A DNA stretch of 46,595 bases from Priestia endophytica DSM 13796. GTDB lineage: Bacteria > Bacillota > Bacilli > Bacillales > Bacillaceae_H. The notes below the pieces were generated by a model. That model saw nothing but the letters and a program-made list of their open reading frames with translations. It was not told where the DNA came from and made no database searches. Shown one piece after another: positions 30,817 to 38,832 of the stretch. The stretch lies in the NCBI RefSeq assembly GCF_900115845.1, contig NZ_FOXX01000003.1:89584-136178 (forward strand). Direction: 5' to 3'. How positions within the stretch are numbered: position 1 is the stretch's first letter; each line of letters opens with the position of its first letter. The translations under genes were made by a program, and so were the position numbers.

Positions 30817-33504
30817 ATAGGTAAGGATTTGATATTATCTCCACCTTTTCCCCCACCTAACACCGTACGTGACAGTTTCCCGTCATACGGCGTCCCATCA
30901 TCTCTAGCTAATAGTTACAAGTTAACTTATAAAATTATCGGTTCATTACCAGCTTTAATTCGGAGATTATTCAATTTGTCTAGTTGCTTTGATTTTAATT
31001 TCAATAAGAGGAGCGAAGCTCTGATTTTCTTTTCATTTGTCATATGGATAAGATGATGTATATATTTATCAACTATGACTAAGTTAGTGTATTTATCAGA
31101 CCCTCCATTTTTCAAAGGAACCTCATGATGACAGTGTACTCTATCTATTCCTATAACTTCGTTGGTTACATAACATCTTCCATATTGGGCGATATATTTT
31201 GATATCCTGTTATCGTTGTATTCAATGCTCCGATTCTTAGAATATCCCGTCATAACTTGATATAAGACCTCTTTAGGTATCGTTTTTAGATTCCTATGAA
31301 TCTTAGCTCTCCCTAACTTGGTGTAACTACATATGTTTTGAGAGAAATTCCATGGATTTTTGTGATGTATCCCTGTAACTGGAAGTAAAGGGGTATGACA
31401 AACAGAATACACTTTTGAATTGGGTTTAATTCCTTTTGCTCTTGCTTGAAATTTCTTCGGTGTACTATCAAATCGAATAATTTCTCCGTTACTTTTCAGC
31501 CTGGATTTCATGGATTTAAGTAGAGTGTAGTTAATTTTAGTTAAATCTATATAAATCTTAGTAGCGTATTTATAGTAATTCTGTATTCCTATAAGGGTAA
31601 GATTGAACTTCAAGACACTCTCAGGTATAGGATGTTTCTGTATTTCTTTGATTCTACTTTTTAAGATTTGTTTAGCCTTTACCACGGCTTTATCTGACAT
31701 ACTACTTTTAGCCACAAACCCATACTTTGCTTTGTTCTGTTGAACTAATTTAACTTTAAATCCTAAAAAAGTAGAGGCATTCTTTTTAAGATTGACGACT
31801 TTAGATTTCCTTTTATTGATTTCAAGACCTAACCTTTTGTTTAAGAAATCAATGGTCGCATGAAAGTATCTTTGGGCATCCTGGTATGTTTTGCACATAA
31901 TCTTGAAATCATCCGCGTATCTTACGATAAAACCGGCTTTTAAGTTCGTATACTGTCGTGCATATGACCTGAAACCGATAGGGTTCTTGCAGTTCTTAGG
32001 TTTATAGGTTTCCCATTGATTACTAACCCACCAATCCAATTCATTTAAAACAATGTTGGATAATAGAGGTGATAATATGCCACCTTGTGGTGTCCCTTTT
32101 CTAGGAATTCCTTCTCCTTCAATTTCCGACTTAAGAATTTTGGATACAACACATAAAAGTGGTTTATCTCGAATACCCAATGTCCATAATTGTTTTAGTA
32201 ATTTGCCATGATTGACGTTATCAAAAAATCCTTTAATATCTATATCTACACAATAATGCTGTCTTCCTATATTTATTAAGCTGACCATCCTACTGAGCGC
32301 ATGATGGGCGTTCCTATTCGGTCTAAATCCATAGCTGTGATTATGAAACTTGGCTTCACAAATAGGTTCAAGAGCTTGTAAGATACATTGCTGCACAAGT
32401 CTATCCCATATTGTAGGAATACCTAATGGGCGCATACTGTCGCTTCCTTCTTTAGGTATATACACGCGTTTGACAGCTTGTGGTTGATAACGCCTCAATC
32501 TTTTACGGACTTCTCTAATGATTTGAATATCATTAAGAAGCCAGATATCCTTAATTGTTAATCCATCAACACCTGCGGTCTTACTACCCTTATTGGTTTT
32601 TATATTTCGATACGCTAATCTAATATTTTCTTCTGAACCGATGATATCCATTAACTTATAAAAATTGTTACCGTTAAGACTAGAAGAATATAACTGGTCA
32701 TATTTATCTTGCATATTGTAATATTCACTATGTCTTATCTTGGTTTTCTTCAACATGGGCTGTAGCCTCCTTTCGATGAGGAGAAATACTACATCTCTTA
32801 GTCTTACTCGAATCCATGTTAACCGTAGGTAACTTAATTAGCCTTCAATTGACTAGTGGCTATCCCTCCACGTTCATTAGACGTTTCACAGGTACTGTGC
32901 CACCACCTTCACTACTATAAATCTAGGTTATATAACTAACTAATCTCATTAGTACTTTCCCTAGAAACGCTTCGCAAGAAGCAAGTCTTCAGCGTTAGTA
33001 GCTTACCACGTTCCATTATTCCTATCTGTACATATACACTGTTAGGTTTCCCCTATGAGCCTGCTACCTTGATATTGCCTATAACAATATATGGACGTTC
33101 ATAAAGGAGAGTTTTACTAGCCCACAGTAGCGACACTATTTGTGTCAGCATACCTTTCGATATGCTCCCGATATAGACCCGTACCATCAGAGATTCGTCT
33201 GCATTTTCAGAGCTCGTGACTGCTTTATTATGCATTCTAACCATAAGTGTTTTGTAGACTCCCGGCCTATAGGCTATACCATCCACCTCTGGACAGCTTT
33301 CGTATCATTAGATTTACGACAGCTCTCAGCCGACTTCACCGAGCTTCCTACCGTCAGATTCTTGCTAATCTAACCGCATGTCGGAGGATTAGAGGAAGCC
33401 CTTCAGGGCGTTACCCCCTCATTTGACTTCTCGGAATAACAGTTCATTATTGAACTTAATGAGTTCAATAATGCCTAAGCTTTTCACTTAGGAACGTGTC
33501 GCAC
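30817..33504 (-). mobile_element. Group II intron with maturase
   Basis: The 5' end is the consensus GTGCGAC at 33504-33498. Near the 3' end, domain V is recognisable on the minus strand at about 30860-30893, starting ACGCCGTATGACGGGAAAC and closing with the complementary CACGTACGGTGT, and a domain VI-like stem (AGGT..ACCT) follows to about 30817. The 3' boundary is good to a few bases. The RNA is about 2.7 kb: a 740-base structured 5' part, then the maturase ORF in domain IV. The intron interrupts a coupling-protein gene on its 5' side; the 3' flank is not the rest of that gene. Confidence 0.85.
30927..32756 (-). CDS. ltrA: Group II intron reverse transcriptase/maturase with HNH endonuclease
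   Basis: A 609-residue multi-domain protein that splices and mobilises the intron. The reverse transcriptase domain (about 55-330) has VYIPKEGSDSMRPLGIPT, GFRPNRNAHHAL, DIDIKGFFDNVNH, the QGGILSPLLSN motif and the active-site YADD at 280-283. A maturase (X) domain with two or three helices follows (about 350-460), and a C-terminal HNH nuclease has CHHEVPLKNGGSDKYTNL and HHLIH. All key residues are intact, so the element may be active. AAGGAGG lies nine bases before the ATG. Confidence 0.93.
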   Translation of the reverse strand: MLKKTKIRHSEYYNMQDKYDQLYSSSLNGNNFYKLMDIIGSEENIRLAYRNIKTNKGSKTAGVDGLTIKDIWLLNDIQIIREVRKRLRRYQPQAVKRVYIPKEGSDSMRPLGIPTIWDRLVQQCILQALEPICEAKFHNHSYGFRPNRNAHHALSRMVSLINIGRQHYCVDIDIKGFFDNVNHGKLLKQLWTLGIRDKPLLCVVSKILKSEIEGEGIPRKGTPQGGILSPLLSNIVLNELDWWVSNQWETYKPKNCKNPIGFRSYARQYTNLKAGFIVRYADDFKIMCKTYQDAQRYFHATIDFLNKRLGLEINKRKSKVVNLKKNASTFLGFKVKLVQQNKAKYGFVAKSSMSDKAVVKAKQILKSRIKEIQKHPIPESVLKFNLTLIGIQNYYKYATKIYIDLTKINYTLLKSMKSRLKSNGEIIRFDSTPKKFQARAKGIKPNSKVYSVCHTPLLPVTGIHHKNPWNFSQNICSYTKLGRAKIHRNLKTIPKEVLYQVMTGYSKNRSIEYNDNRISKYIAQYGRCYVTNEVIGIDRVHCHHEVPLKNGGSDKYTNLVIVDKYIHHLIHMTNEKKIRASLLLLKLKSKQLDKLNNLRIKAGNEPIIL

Positions 33505-34171
33505 CGCCCTTGGGATCATTGTTGATGAGAGAAGGCTGTTTCTCAGCTCTCGAGTATACATCGATGGCCGGAAAGACAAACGTTTCGCCTTTCCCACTTC
33601 GGGTAATCCCTATGATTAAATTATTCACGGGACTATCATCAATCAGTACATAGGGTGTTTTCTTAAATAACTGATGAGCCTGTAATAATTTTTGAATGCC
33701 TTTTACCTTACTGTACGTTTTCCAGTTGGAAACTAATTTAACTTTATCCATGCGAGAAATAGGAACCCCTCCTCCACCGGAATATCGTTTCCCTTTTTCT
33801 GGTACAGCTCGATATTGTTTCTGTAACTCCTCTAGTGTTGTAAAACGACTCGACCCTTTTTGATTTCTGTTTAAATCCTTAAAGTTAGAACGGATATTAT
33901 AAATAAGTTTGGCCGTCAAAAGAGTGGCTCCTAATCCTATAGCTCCATATACATAAGGGTAATCAAGAAAATGAAACGTATAGGCGTCCTTAATGGATGG
34001 ATGAAACGGTTGAGGATCCAACACATCACTAAAACTCGTTTTCAGCACATCTAAGATCATATTAAATATAAAATTGACACCCAACACGATGAGAATAAAA
34101 AAACAAGCACCCATTGGAAGGAGTACTTGTTTTTTAGCTATTTTATATTTGATGGAGGTCGATTCTCTCAT
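33505..34171 (-). pseudogene. Type IV coupling protein (VirD4/TraG type), N-terminal exon cut by the intron
   Basis: The ATPase that links relaxosome and secretion channel in conjugation. Two membrane segments (about 16-40 and 72-92), a segment with GSSRFTTLEELQ, the Walker A GITRSGKGET at 188-197 and the Walker B region SLINNDPKG at 214-222 are present. Related proteins continue NDPKGEL and have about 350 more residues. Here the intron begins directly after NDPKG, and the apparent tail GATRS is intron sequence. Because the 3' flank of the intron does not resume the gene, splicing cannot restore it. It overlaps the preceding small ORF (ATGA). Confidence 0.85.
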
Positions 34172-34293
34172 CTCCGTTCCTCCTTTTCATCATTTCCCTC
34201 TAAACAAAGAGAGTGGAGGATATGTTTCAGTTCAGGATTCACTTTGATCACTTTTCCATCTAGTTCTCTAATCCATCCTTCGTAGGATTCCAT
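34168..34293 (-). CDS. 41-residue protein in the conjugation cluster
   Basis: A short frame MESYEGWIRELDGKVIKV to EGNDEKEERR. AAGGAGGAATAGAAC stands before the ATG, and its stop overlaps the coupling-protein start, so it is translated in the same operon. The protein is charged and without membrane segment. Small ORFs directly before the coupling protein gene are common in conjugation operons, but no function is known. Confidence 0.6.
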   Translation of the reverse strand: MESYEGWIRELDGKVIKVNPELKHILHSLCLEGNDEKEERR

Positions 34294-34324
34294 GTTCTAT
34301 TCCTCCTTATTTAAACAGATTTAT

Positions 34325-35461
34325 CTATATACTACTTAATGTACGCTCTTTCTTCTGTTTCTCCTCCGTTAAAGATTGAATTTCCCCTGCATCCTTTGGT
34401 TCCTTTTGCTGCTCCCCCTCTATCTGTTTTTGAAGATCCTTTATTTCTTGGTGAACCTGTTCGTACTGTTTAATCTTTTGATGAATGCGCTCATCTTGAA
34501 GGTGGTTGACCTGTTTCTTCGCTTCTTCTACCTTACCTGTTCGTAGAAGAGCATATCCTTTCATTCGTTGACGCTTTTCGGTCATCCTTACACCCTTTTG
34601 GGATAACACATCTTCCCATCGTTGCTCAAGATAGGCCACATCAAACGTCCCTGTAGCAGAAGGAAAAAGTTCTTGGAATGCTTTTAGCTGTTGCACGTCG
34701 CCTTTCTCTAATAATAGATCTTCTACTTTCTTTTTACCTCCTACCTTCACAGCTTCCTTATACTTTTTTTCTTCTAACAGAAGGCCCATATAGACCTCTT
34801 GTTGAACTTTTGAACCTTGCTTTCCTTTCTCTTTGGAAAGCTGTTCTATAGCCTTTTCTGTATCTCCTAGAAGAGCTGTTTCATATAAGTTTGTTAACTT
34901 TTCTTCTTCTCTCAATTTTTGTTGGAGTTGCACCACTTCATCACTTTGTTGTTGAGAAGCTGAAACCGTCGTCCAACACCCTATGGATAGAAGTAAAACG
35001 GATAAAGCACTTCCTCCATAAATCATCTTTCGATGAAGACGGGAAAGCTTTGAGGTATACCCTCCTTTCGAGGAAGTTCCGGTCATTAGAGTGGATTCAA
35101 CTTCTTCCTCTTCTGGAAACTCAATGGCTTCGGGATGTAAACGATAAGGTACTTCATGATATAGCTTTTTGAGAAAAAATTGTTTGATGGCTTCTTGTTG
35201 TGGTTTTAAATTCATTTTAGATAACTGTTTTTTGATGTGATCGAGTAAATTCATCGCAAAGTGAGAGCCTAGTTGATACGTGCCGGCATATAACTCTTGG
35301 TTTTCCTCATTCAGTACGTGGAAGTCAATTGAAGCTATTTTCTCTTGTTGACGATATTTACGCTCTAATTCATGTGTTCTCTCACACGCTTCTTGAAAAG
35401 AGATTTTCTGAAACGTAAGAACCTCTTTCGTTTCACTTTTCAGGAACATCACGAAAAACAT
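34325..35461 (-). CDS. 378-residue membrane protein with coiled coils, conjugation cluster
   Basis: A cytosolic N-terminal domain of about 145 residues, one membrane segment (KMIYGGSALSVLLLSIGCW, near 145-165), and a long extracellular or periplasm-facing region with coiled-coil or TPR-like helices (QQQSDEVVQLQQKLREEEKL, then repeated short helices). The plan resembles EssB/TcpC-type structural proteins of Gram-positive secretion systems, with domain order kinase-like part, membrane, helical repeats. I do not assign the family on this basis. GGAGGAAAAAC precedes the ATG. A terminator separates it from the pilin-like gene upstream, so it may have its own promoter. Confidence 0.6.
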   Translation of the reverse strand: MFFVMFLKSETKEVLTFQKISFQEACERTHELERKYRQQEKIASIDFHVLNEENQELYAGTYQLGSHFAMNLLDHIKKQLSKMNLKPQQEAIKQFFLKKLYHEVPYRLHPEAIEFPEEEEVESTLMTGTSSKGGYTSKLSRLHRKMIYGGSALSVLLLSIGCWTTVSASQQQSDEVVQLQQKLREEEKLTNLYETALLGDTEKAIEQLSKEKGKQGSKVQQEVYMGLLLEEKKYKEAVKVGGKKKVEDLLLEKGDVQQLKAFQELFPSATGTFDVAYLEQRWEDVLSQKGVRMTEKRQRMKGYALLRTGKVEEAKKQVNHLQDERIHQKIKQYEQVHQEIKDLQKQIEGEQQKEPKDAGEIQSLTEEKQKKERTLSSI

Positions 35462-35480
35462 GTTTTTCCTCCTTTTTATG

Positions 35481-35540
35481 AAAAAAAGAGATGAAAAAAA
35501 GCTATACCTATTAGCAGCATAGCTTCCTCATCTCTTTTTT
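35481..35540 (-). terminator. Nested double-stem terminator
   Basis: Outer AAAAAGAGATGA/TCATCTCTTTTTT and inner AAGCTAT/ATAGCTT arms form a long stem between the pilin-like gene and the membrane protein gene. Both ends are A/T rich, so it can act in either direction. Confidence 0.75.
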
Positions 35541-35560
35541 ATAAATGATGATAAGTTCGG

Positions 35561-35848
35561 TTATCCTCCAAATTTAATGTTGCTGTCTACCCCTTGCGCA
35601 ATACCTAAAGCTCCCATCACAATCACCAGACCAACAGCCCCACCAATAAACCATCCAATACATTTTTGGCGCCCTCGGTCACCACCAAGCATTAACAAGT
35701 AACCTCCGATTGCAAATGCGATCGCTGCACAAATAAGTCCTAAACGTTGTCCCCACTTTAAGGTAGACTTTCCACTTTCAATTAATCCACTCATACCATC
35801 GGCAGCACCAAGTGACAAGTCGTTCATTTGGCTTAATAGATCAATCAT
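35561..35848 (-). CDS. TrbC/VirB2-like conjugal pilin
   Basis: A 95-residue protein with two membrane segments (LGLICAAIAFAIGGYLLML and CIGWFIGGAVGLVIVMGALG) separated by a short charged loop GGDRGRQK, the plan of TrbC/VirB2 pilin subunits. It is encoded 20 bases behind the next upstream gene, and a terminator follows. No leader peptidase site is obvious, as in many Gram-positive relatives. Confidence 0.7.
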   Translation of the reverse strand: MIDLLSQMNDLSLGAADGMSGLIESGKSTLKWGQRLGLICAAIAFAIGGYLLMLGGDRGRQKCIGWFIGGAVGLVIVMGALGIAQGVDSNIKFGG

Positions 35849-35868
35849 TCTATACTCCCCTTTTCCTC

Positions 35869-36111
35869 TTAATTATGAACTACTGGGTTTTCATGAGAAG
35901 AAACATTAGAAGGAGCATCTTTTTTAGATGTCTCCTCCTCTCCATCGGGTTCTGTAAAAGCACTTAACGCCTCTAAAATTAAGTCTTGATTGTCTTCAAT
36001 AAACGTTTGATGTTGTTGATGAAGCCAATCATTATATTTATGACCTTGGACTTTTAATAATTTTTCTACGAGATCTTTGGATTTCTTTAAATCCTTTTGT
36101 GTTATGGACAA
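35869..36111 (-). CDS. 80-residue helical protein, conjugation cluster
   Basis: An acidic soluble protein: LSITQKDLKKSKDLVEKLL then QGHKYNDWLHQQHQTF and an unstructured EEETSKKDAPSNVSSHENPVVHN tail. The site AAAGGAG lies eight bases before a TTG at 36111, which I take as the start; the ATG at 36129 lies on the wrong side of that site. It lies between a thioredoxin-like protein and the TrbC-like pilin. Function unknown. Confidence 0.55.
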   Translation of the reverse strand: MSITQKDLKKSKDLVEKLLKVQGHKYNDWLHQQHQTFIEDNQDLILEALSAFTEPDGEEETSKKDAPSNVSSHENPVVHN

Positions 36112-36140
36112 TCGCCTCACTCCTTTCATAAAGGAAGAAA

Positions 36141-36605
36141 TTAGTCTGTAAAATATGTTTCTTTGGACACTTGAATGAAGTGGTCGAGTTCAGCTTCTAG
36201 TTGAGAAGGTTCATATTTATCTAAGTTAATTTGTTTTTTCATCTCACCGTCTTTGTAAACAGCTAAAGTATCAGTCTGTTGCCTCACCCCATAATATATT
36301 TGATCCCTTGATCCATCAAAGCTAGGATGATGACTATTAAGCTCCTTTCCTTCTACATTATTGTTTTCCATTGCTTTTTTCACGCTATAAAGATACGTAT
36401 CTCTATTCTCTTCATCAAATGTATAGATAACAAATCCTGTTCCATTCTCTTTCATAAACTTCTTCATAGCTTGAGGACTCAATTCTTCAATGTTTCCATT
36501 TCCCTTCACTTCACTTGAACCTTGAGAAAACACAAATACTGATCCTATGCCAAGGACTAAGACTAAACCTGCAATGAGTGAAATCAACCCGTACTTACGG
36601 TTCAT
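36141..36605 (-). CDS. Membrane-anchored thioredoxin-fold protein lacking the CxxC
   Basis: 154 residues: an N-terminal anchor (YGLISLIAGLVLVLGIGSVFVF) and an external domain. The pattern GTGFVIYTFDEENRDTYLYSVKKAMEN (strand, then helix at the place of the CxxC motif) and TLAVYKDGEMKKQIN with a final helix fits a thioredoxin fold, but there is no cysteine at all in the external domain, so no disulfide activity. Such proteins occur in Gram-positive conjugation regions and probably have a structural role. It is the first gene of the leftward cluster. GGAGAATGAAAAC precedes the ATG. Confidence 0.6.
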   Translation of the reverse strand: MNRKYGLISLIAGLVLVLGIGSVFVFSQGSSEVKGNGNIEELSPQAMKKFMKENGTGFVIYTFDEENRDTYLYSVKKAMENNNVEGKELNSHHPSFDGSRDQIYYGVRQQTDTLAVYKDGEMKKQINLDKYEPSQLEAELDHFIQVSKETYFTD

Positions 36606-36760
36606 GTTTTCATTCTCCTTTGTTCTAAATATTCAGACATACTAAGCGATTCTAAAACCTACCGAAAGATTTTTGGATAAGCTCAGTCTCTGTCTTTTCA
36701 GTATAACAAGGAAAGGAAAGGAAAATATATCCCTTATTATGGCTGGAAAGGGTTAACCCT
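36606..36760. other. Short control region of the conjugation cluster
   Basis: 155 bases between the thioredoxin-fold gene and the open frame at 36761. It should hold the leftward promoter. AGGAAAGGAAAGGAAAA near 36708 is a small direct repeat, and AGGGTTAACCCT (36748-36759) a perfect 12-bp palindrome. Confidence 0.4.
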
Positions 36761-37033
36761 ATGTTGGCATGCATGATGAAAATCACCAAGCCCAACAATG
36801 CACAACGTTTTGGCATGTACGAAGAACCTTATGCATCCCCTGGTAGTGAGATACACTGTAATAATTTCACATCGATCACCGGTGAGTTTGAGGACGCCTT
36901 CACCGAACCTTATCATCATCGTATACCTGAATCCCCTTGTGATCGGTTAAGGGGAGGCACGCTGTATCCAATTGTCGAGGATCATTTTGTGCTTTCGGCA
37001 CGTTTTAGAATCGCTTGTATGTGTTCCATTTAG
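36761..37033 (+). CDS. Possible 90-residue protein in a GC-richer island
   Basis: The frame MLACMMKITKPNNAQRFG to RFRIACMCSI is preceded by GGAAAGGG eight bases upstream, but the sequence matches no family I recognise. The island (36730-37035) has visibly higher GC than its neighbours and several small inverted repeats, such as TGTTGG/CCAACA, GGTGA/TTCACC. It could be a structured RNA or oriT-like region rather than a gene. It shares 16 bases with the 3' flank of the group II intron. Confidence 0.3.
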   Translation: MLACMMKITKPNNAQRFGMYEEPYASPGSEIHCNNFTSITGEFEDAFTEPYHHRIPESPCDRLRGGTLYPIVEDHFVLSARFRIACMCSI

Positions 37034-37050
37034 AACAAAAAGAATAGTGG

Positions 37051-37299
37051 TTAACTACTTTTGTGAGATACTTCTTTGAGTTCTTCTTCCTTATGTCGTC
37101 TCTTCGCCATAATGCGTTGATTATGGTCCCGGACGGAACGAATATCATAATAAATATCAGCTACTCTCTTAATACTTCCTGTTTCATGTTCAACAGCAAC
37201 AGCTCCCTGTAGTTTATACACTTTTCCATCGAAGGTTTTAGCACTTTGAGCTCGAGCCCCAGCTATATCATAGAATGCTAGTCGCTTCGCTGTCTTCAT
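37051..37299 (-). CDS. 82-residue basic protein, unknown
   Basis: MKTAKRLAFYDIAGARAQS to EELKEVSHKSS. The first half looks like a small beta-rich domain (FDGKVYKLQGAVAVEHETG), the second half a long charged helix. Its ATG overlaps the end of the XRE regulator gene upstream by 32 bases, so the two are probably co-expressed. No family recognised. Confidence 0.55.
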   Translation of the reverse strand: MKTAKRLAFYDIAGARAQSAKTFDGKVYKLQGAVAVEHETGSIKRVADIYYDIRSVRDHNQRIMAKRRHKEEELKEVSHKSS

Positions 37300-37525
37300 C
37301 TTTCACCGCCCCTTTTTCATTATGGTCTTCCATGAAGGAGAAATCCTCCAACGGCAAATCCAATGCTTTAGCGATTTTACGAATCGTATCATACGTAGGG
37401 TACCTTCGACTTCCTCGTTCAATTTGAGAGATTGTACATTGAGGAACCCCTGATACTTCGGCTAGTTCTAACTGAGTCCACCCTTTTCTCACTCTCTTCA
37501 CCCTGATTATGTTAATGTTTTCCAC
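37268..37525 (-). CDS. XRE-family helix-turn-helix regulator
   Basis: A small regulator of about 85 residues: IIRVKRVRKGWTQLELAEVSGVPQ (broken as RKGWTQLELAEVSG, PQCTISQIERGSRRYPTYDT) is a textbook Xre domain, and a short acidic tail follows. The start is uncertain. AAGGAGG at 37531-37525 sits eight bases before ATT (37516), ideal spacing for a non-standard start, whereas GTG at 37525 overlaps the site. I give the GTG boundary; the real protein may begin MNIIRVKRV. It is divergent from another XRE gene, with a palindrome between them. Confidence 0.75.
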   Translation of the reverse strand: MENINIIRVKRVRKGWTQLELAEVSGVPQCTISQIERGSRRYPTYDTIRKIAKALDLPLEDFSFMEDHNEKGAVKDEDSEATSIL

Positions 37526-37595
37526 CTCCTTGATTACAGTATATTCAATAACAAATAATTTGTAAATAGGTTTTTTAAATAAATTATTAATATGA

Positions 37596-37615
37596 GGGTA
37601 TTTTAACAAATACCC
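37596..37615. promoter_or_regulatory. Palindromic operator between divergent XRE genes
   Basis: GGGTATTT, four bases TAAC, AAATACCC: a perfect 8-bp inverted repeat. It lies 47 bases before the rightward regulator and about 80 before the leftward one, suggesting mutual or self-repression like a phage switch. GGGTATTAT/ATAATACCC recurs behind the rightward gene. A terminator role is less likely because no gene end is near. Confidence 0.55.
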
Positions 37616-37662
37616 TTTCCTTTTGTTAAAATAAAAGAAAATGTTAAAGTGAGTAGATAATT

Positions 37663-38073
37663 ATGGATGAACTTAAAAATCACATTGGTAAGAAGGTTAA
37701 AAGTTACAGAAAAAGCCTTAATATGACTACTGCAGAGTTAGGAAGATTATCTAAAACTTCTCAGAGTACTATTAGTGGTCTTGAACGTGGAGAAAGATTT
37801 GTTACATTTGACTCCATGATAGATATCTGTGATGTCTTAGGAGTGGGATTATATGATGTACTGCCCCCAGAATATAATAAAAATCTAAAGGTGACGGATG
37901 AATCTAAAGAAAAGTCTAATATTATTTTAGATAGGCTATCCGTAGGTGATACTGAACTTATAGAAAATCTAGTCATTAACTATATGCCTTTATTGAGAAT
38001 CATTAATGAGTTAAATTCTACTCAAAAGAAACATCTGACAATGTTTCTCAGTTCCATAGCTAATAATAAATAA
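37663..38073 (+). CDS. XRE-family regulator with C-terminal helical domain
   Basis: 136 residues. Xre domain KVKSYRKSLNMTTAELGRLS, STISGLERGERFVTFDSM (about 8-65), then a linker and a helical C-terminal domain (LIENLVINYMPLLRIINEL, MFLSSIANN) likely for dimerisation. The site before the ATG is weak (AAAGTGAG). It faces the first XRE gene across a palindrome. Probably controls plasmid or conjugation gene expression. Confidence 0.75.
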   Translation: MDELKNHIGKKVKSYRKSLNMTTAELGRLSKTSQSTISGLERGERFVTFDSMIDICDVLGVGLYDVLPPEYNKNLKVTDESKEKSNIILDRLSVGDTELIENLVINYMPLLRIINELNSTQKKHLTMFLSSIANNK

Positions 38074-38144
38074 TAACTATAACAAAAGCTTTTAACTGAA
38101 CTGTTTAATTCGATAATGAATAAGTAAGATTACTTACATAATAA

Positions 38145-38191
38145 GGGTATTATCCAAATTAAGGGAGGGTTAAAATAATACCCCCCCTTTT
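38145..38191 (+). terminator. Terminator-like inverted repeat behind the XRE gene
   Basis: GGGTATTAT (38145-38153) pairs with ATAATACCC (38175-38183) and is followed by CCCCTTTTCTC. A second small palindrome, TAAGTAAGATTACTTA, lies at 38121-38136. Confidence 0.5.
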
Positions 38192-38225
38192 CTCATTTCA
38201 CTAAAATCCTTTTATTATCAAATCA

Positions 38226-38272
38226 AAGAAGCAAGACAAATCAACAAAGAATGTTAATTTATCTTGCTTCTT
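38226..38272 (-). terminator. Terminator of the four-gene operon
   Basis: AAGAAGCAAGA at 38226-38236 pairs with 38262-38272, with a further imperfect ATTAACA/TGTTGAT pairing inside. The stop codon of the response regulator lies within the stem. The T-run on the minus strand is short. Confidence 0.6.
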
Positions 38273-38832
38273 ATTACTTTCAGTTGTTTCTTTACGGTTT
38301 CAACTGACTTATATAGTTTTTCAGCAATTTGTTTTCGACTTAAACCCTTCTCTTTTAATTCGTATACATCTCGTTCCGTAGGAGTTAAGACTTTTATTTT
38401 CCTTTCTTTCTTTAACTCTTTAACAAGGATAGGTGATACATCTGAATGTAAGCTTACCTTCCCCTCATATGCATCTCTTACAGCTTTAGGAATATCCCTA
38501 TAGGACGTTTTGGTTACATAATTAATGGCTCCTATATCAAAGGATTCTAAAATAGTGTCCGTTTCTTCCCATGAAGTTAACATTATAATTTTCCTCATGC
38601 CTTTACTATATAATTTTCTTGCTACTTCAATCCCACTCAAATCTGCTTCATCTTTTGTAAGGCTTAAATCCATTAGAACTATATCTACTTGTTCGTTATT
38701 AACTTGGATAGCTTGCTCTTTTGTGTAAGCTTGTTTAACTACAGTAATATCCTCTTCTTTTTCTACATACTCACATACACATTTCATCCATACGGGATCA
38801 TCTTCTACAACCATTAGCTTAATTGGACACAT
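38254..38832 (-). CDS. NarL-family response regulator
   Basis: 192 residues, last gene of a four-gene minus-strand operon. Receiver domain with MVVEDDPVW (Glu-Asp-Asp near 10-12), phosphoacceptor Asp near 55 in IVLMDLSLT and Lys near 107 in YVTKTS; LuxR-type output (LTPTERDVYELKEKGL, SVETVKKQLKVIRSKIN). Its start overlaps the histidine kinase gene by 14 bases, so translation is coupled and the two proteins form a pair. The family is of the small NarL type without extra domains. Confidence 0.87.
   Translation of the reverse strand: MCPIKLMVVEDDPVWMKCVCEYVEKEEDITVVKQAYTKEQAIQVNNEQVDIVLMDLSLTKDEADLSGIEVARKLYSKGMRKIIMLTSWEETDTILESFDIGAINYVTKTSYRDIPKAVRDAYEGKVSLHSDVSPILVKELKKERKIKVLTPTERDVYELKEKGLSRKQIAEKLYKSVETVKKQLKVIRSKIN

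Noticed and set aside
33053-33373. Open frames in the 5' part of the group II intron
   Set aside because: This stretch is folded intron RNA (domains I to III); the frames lack ribosome binding sites.
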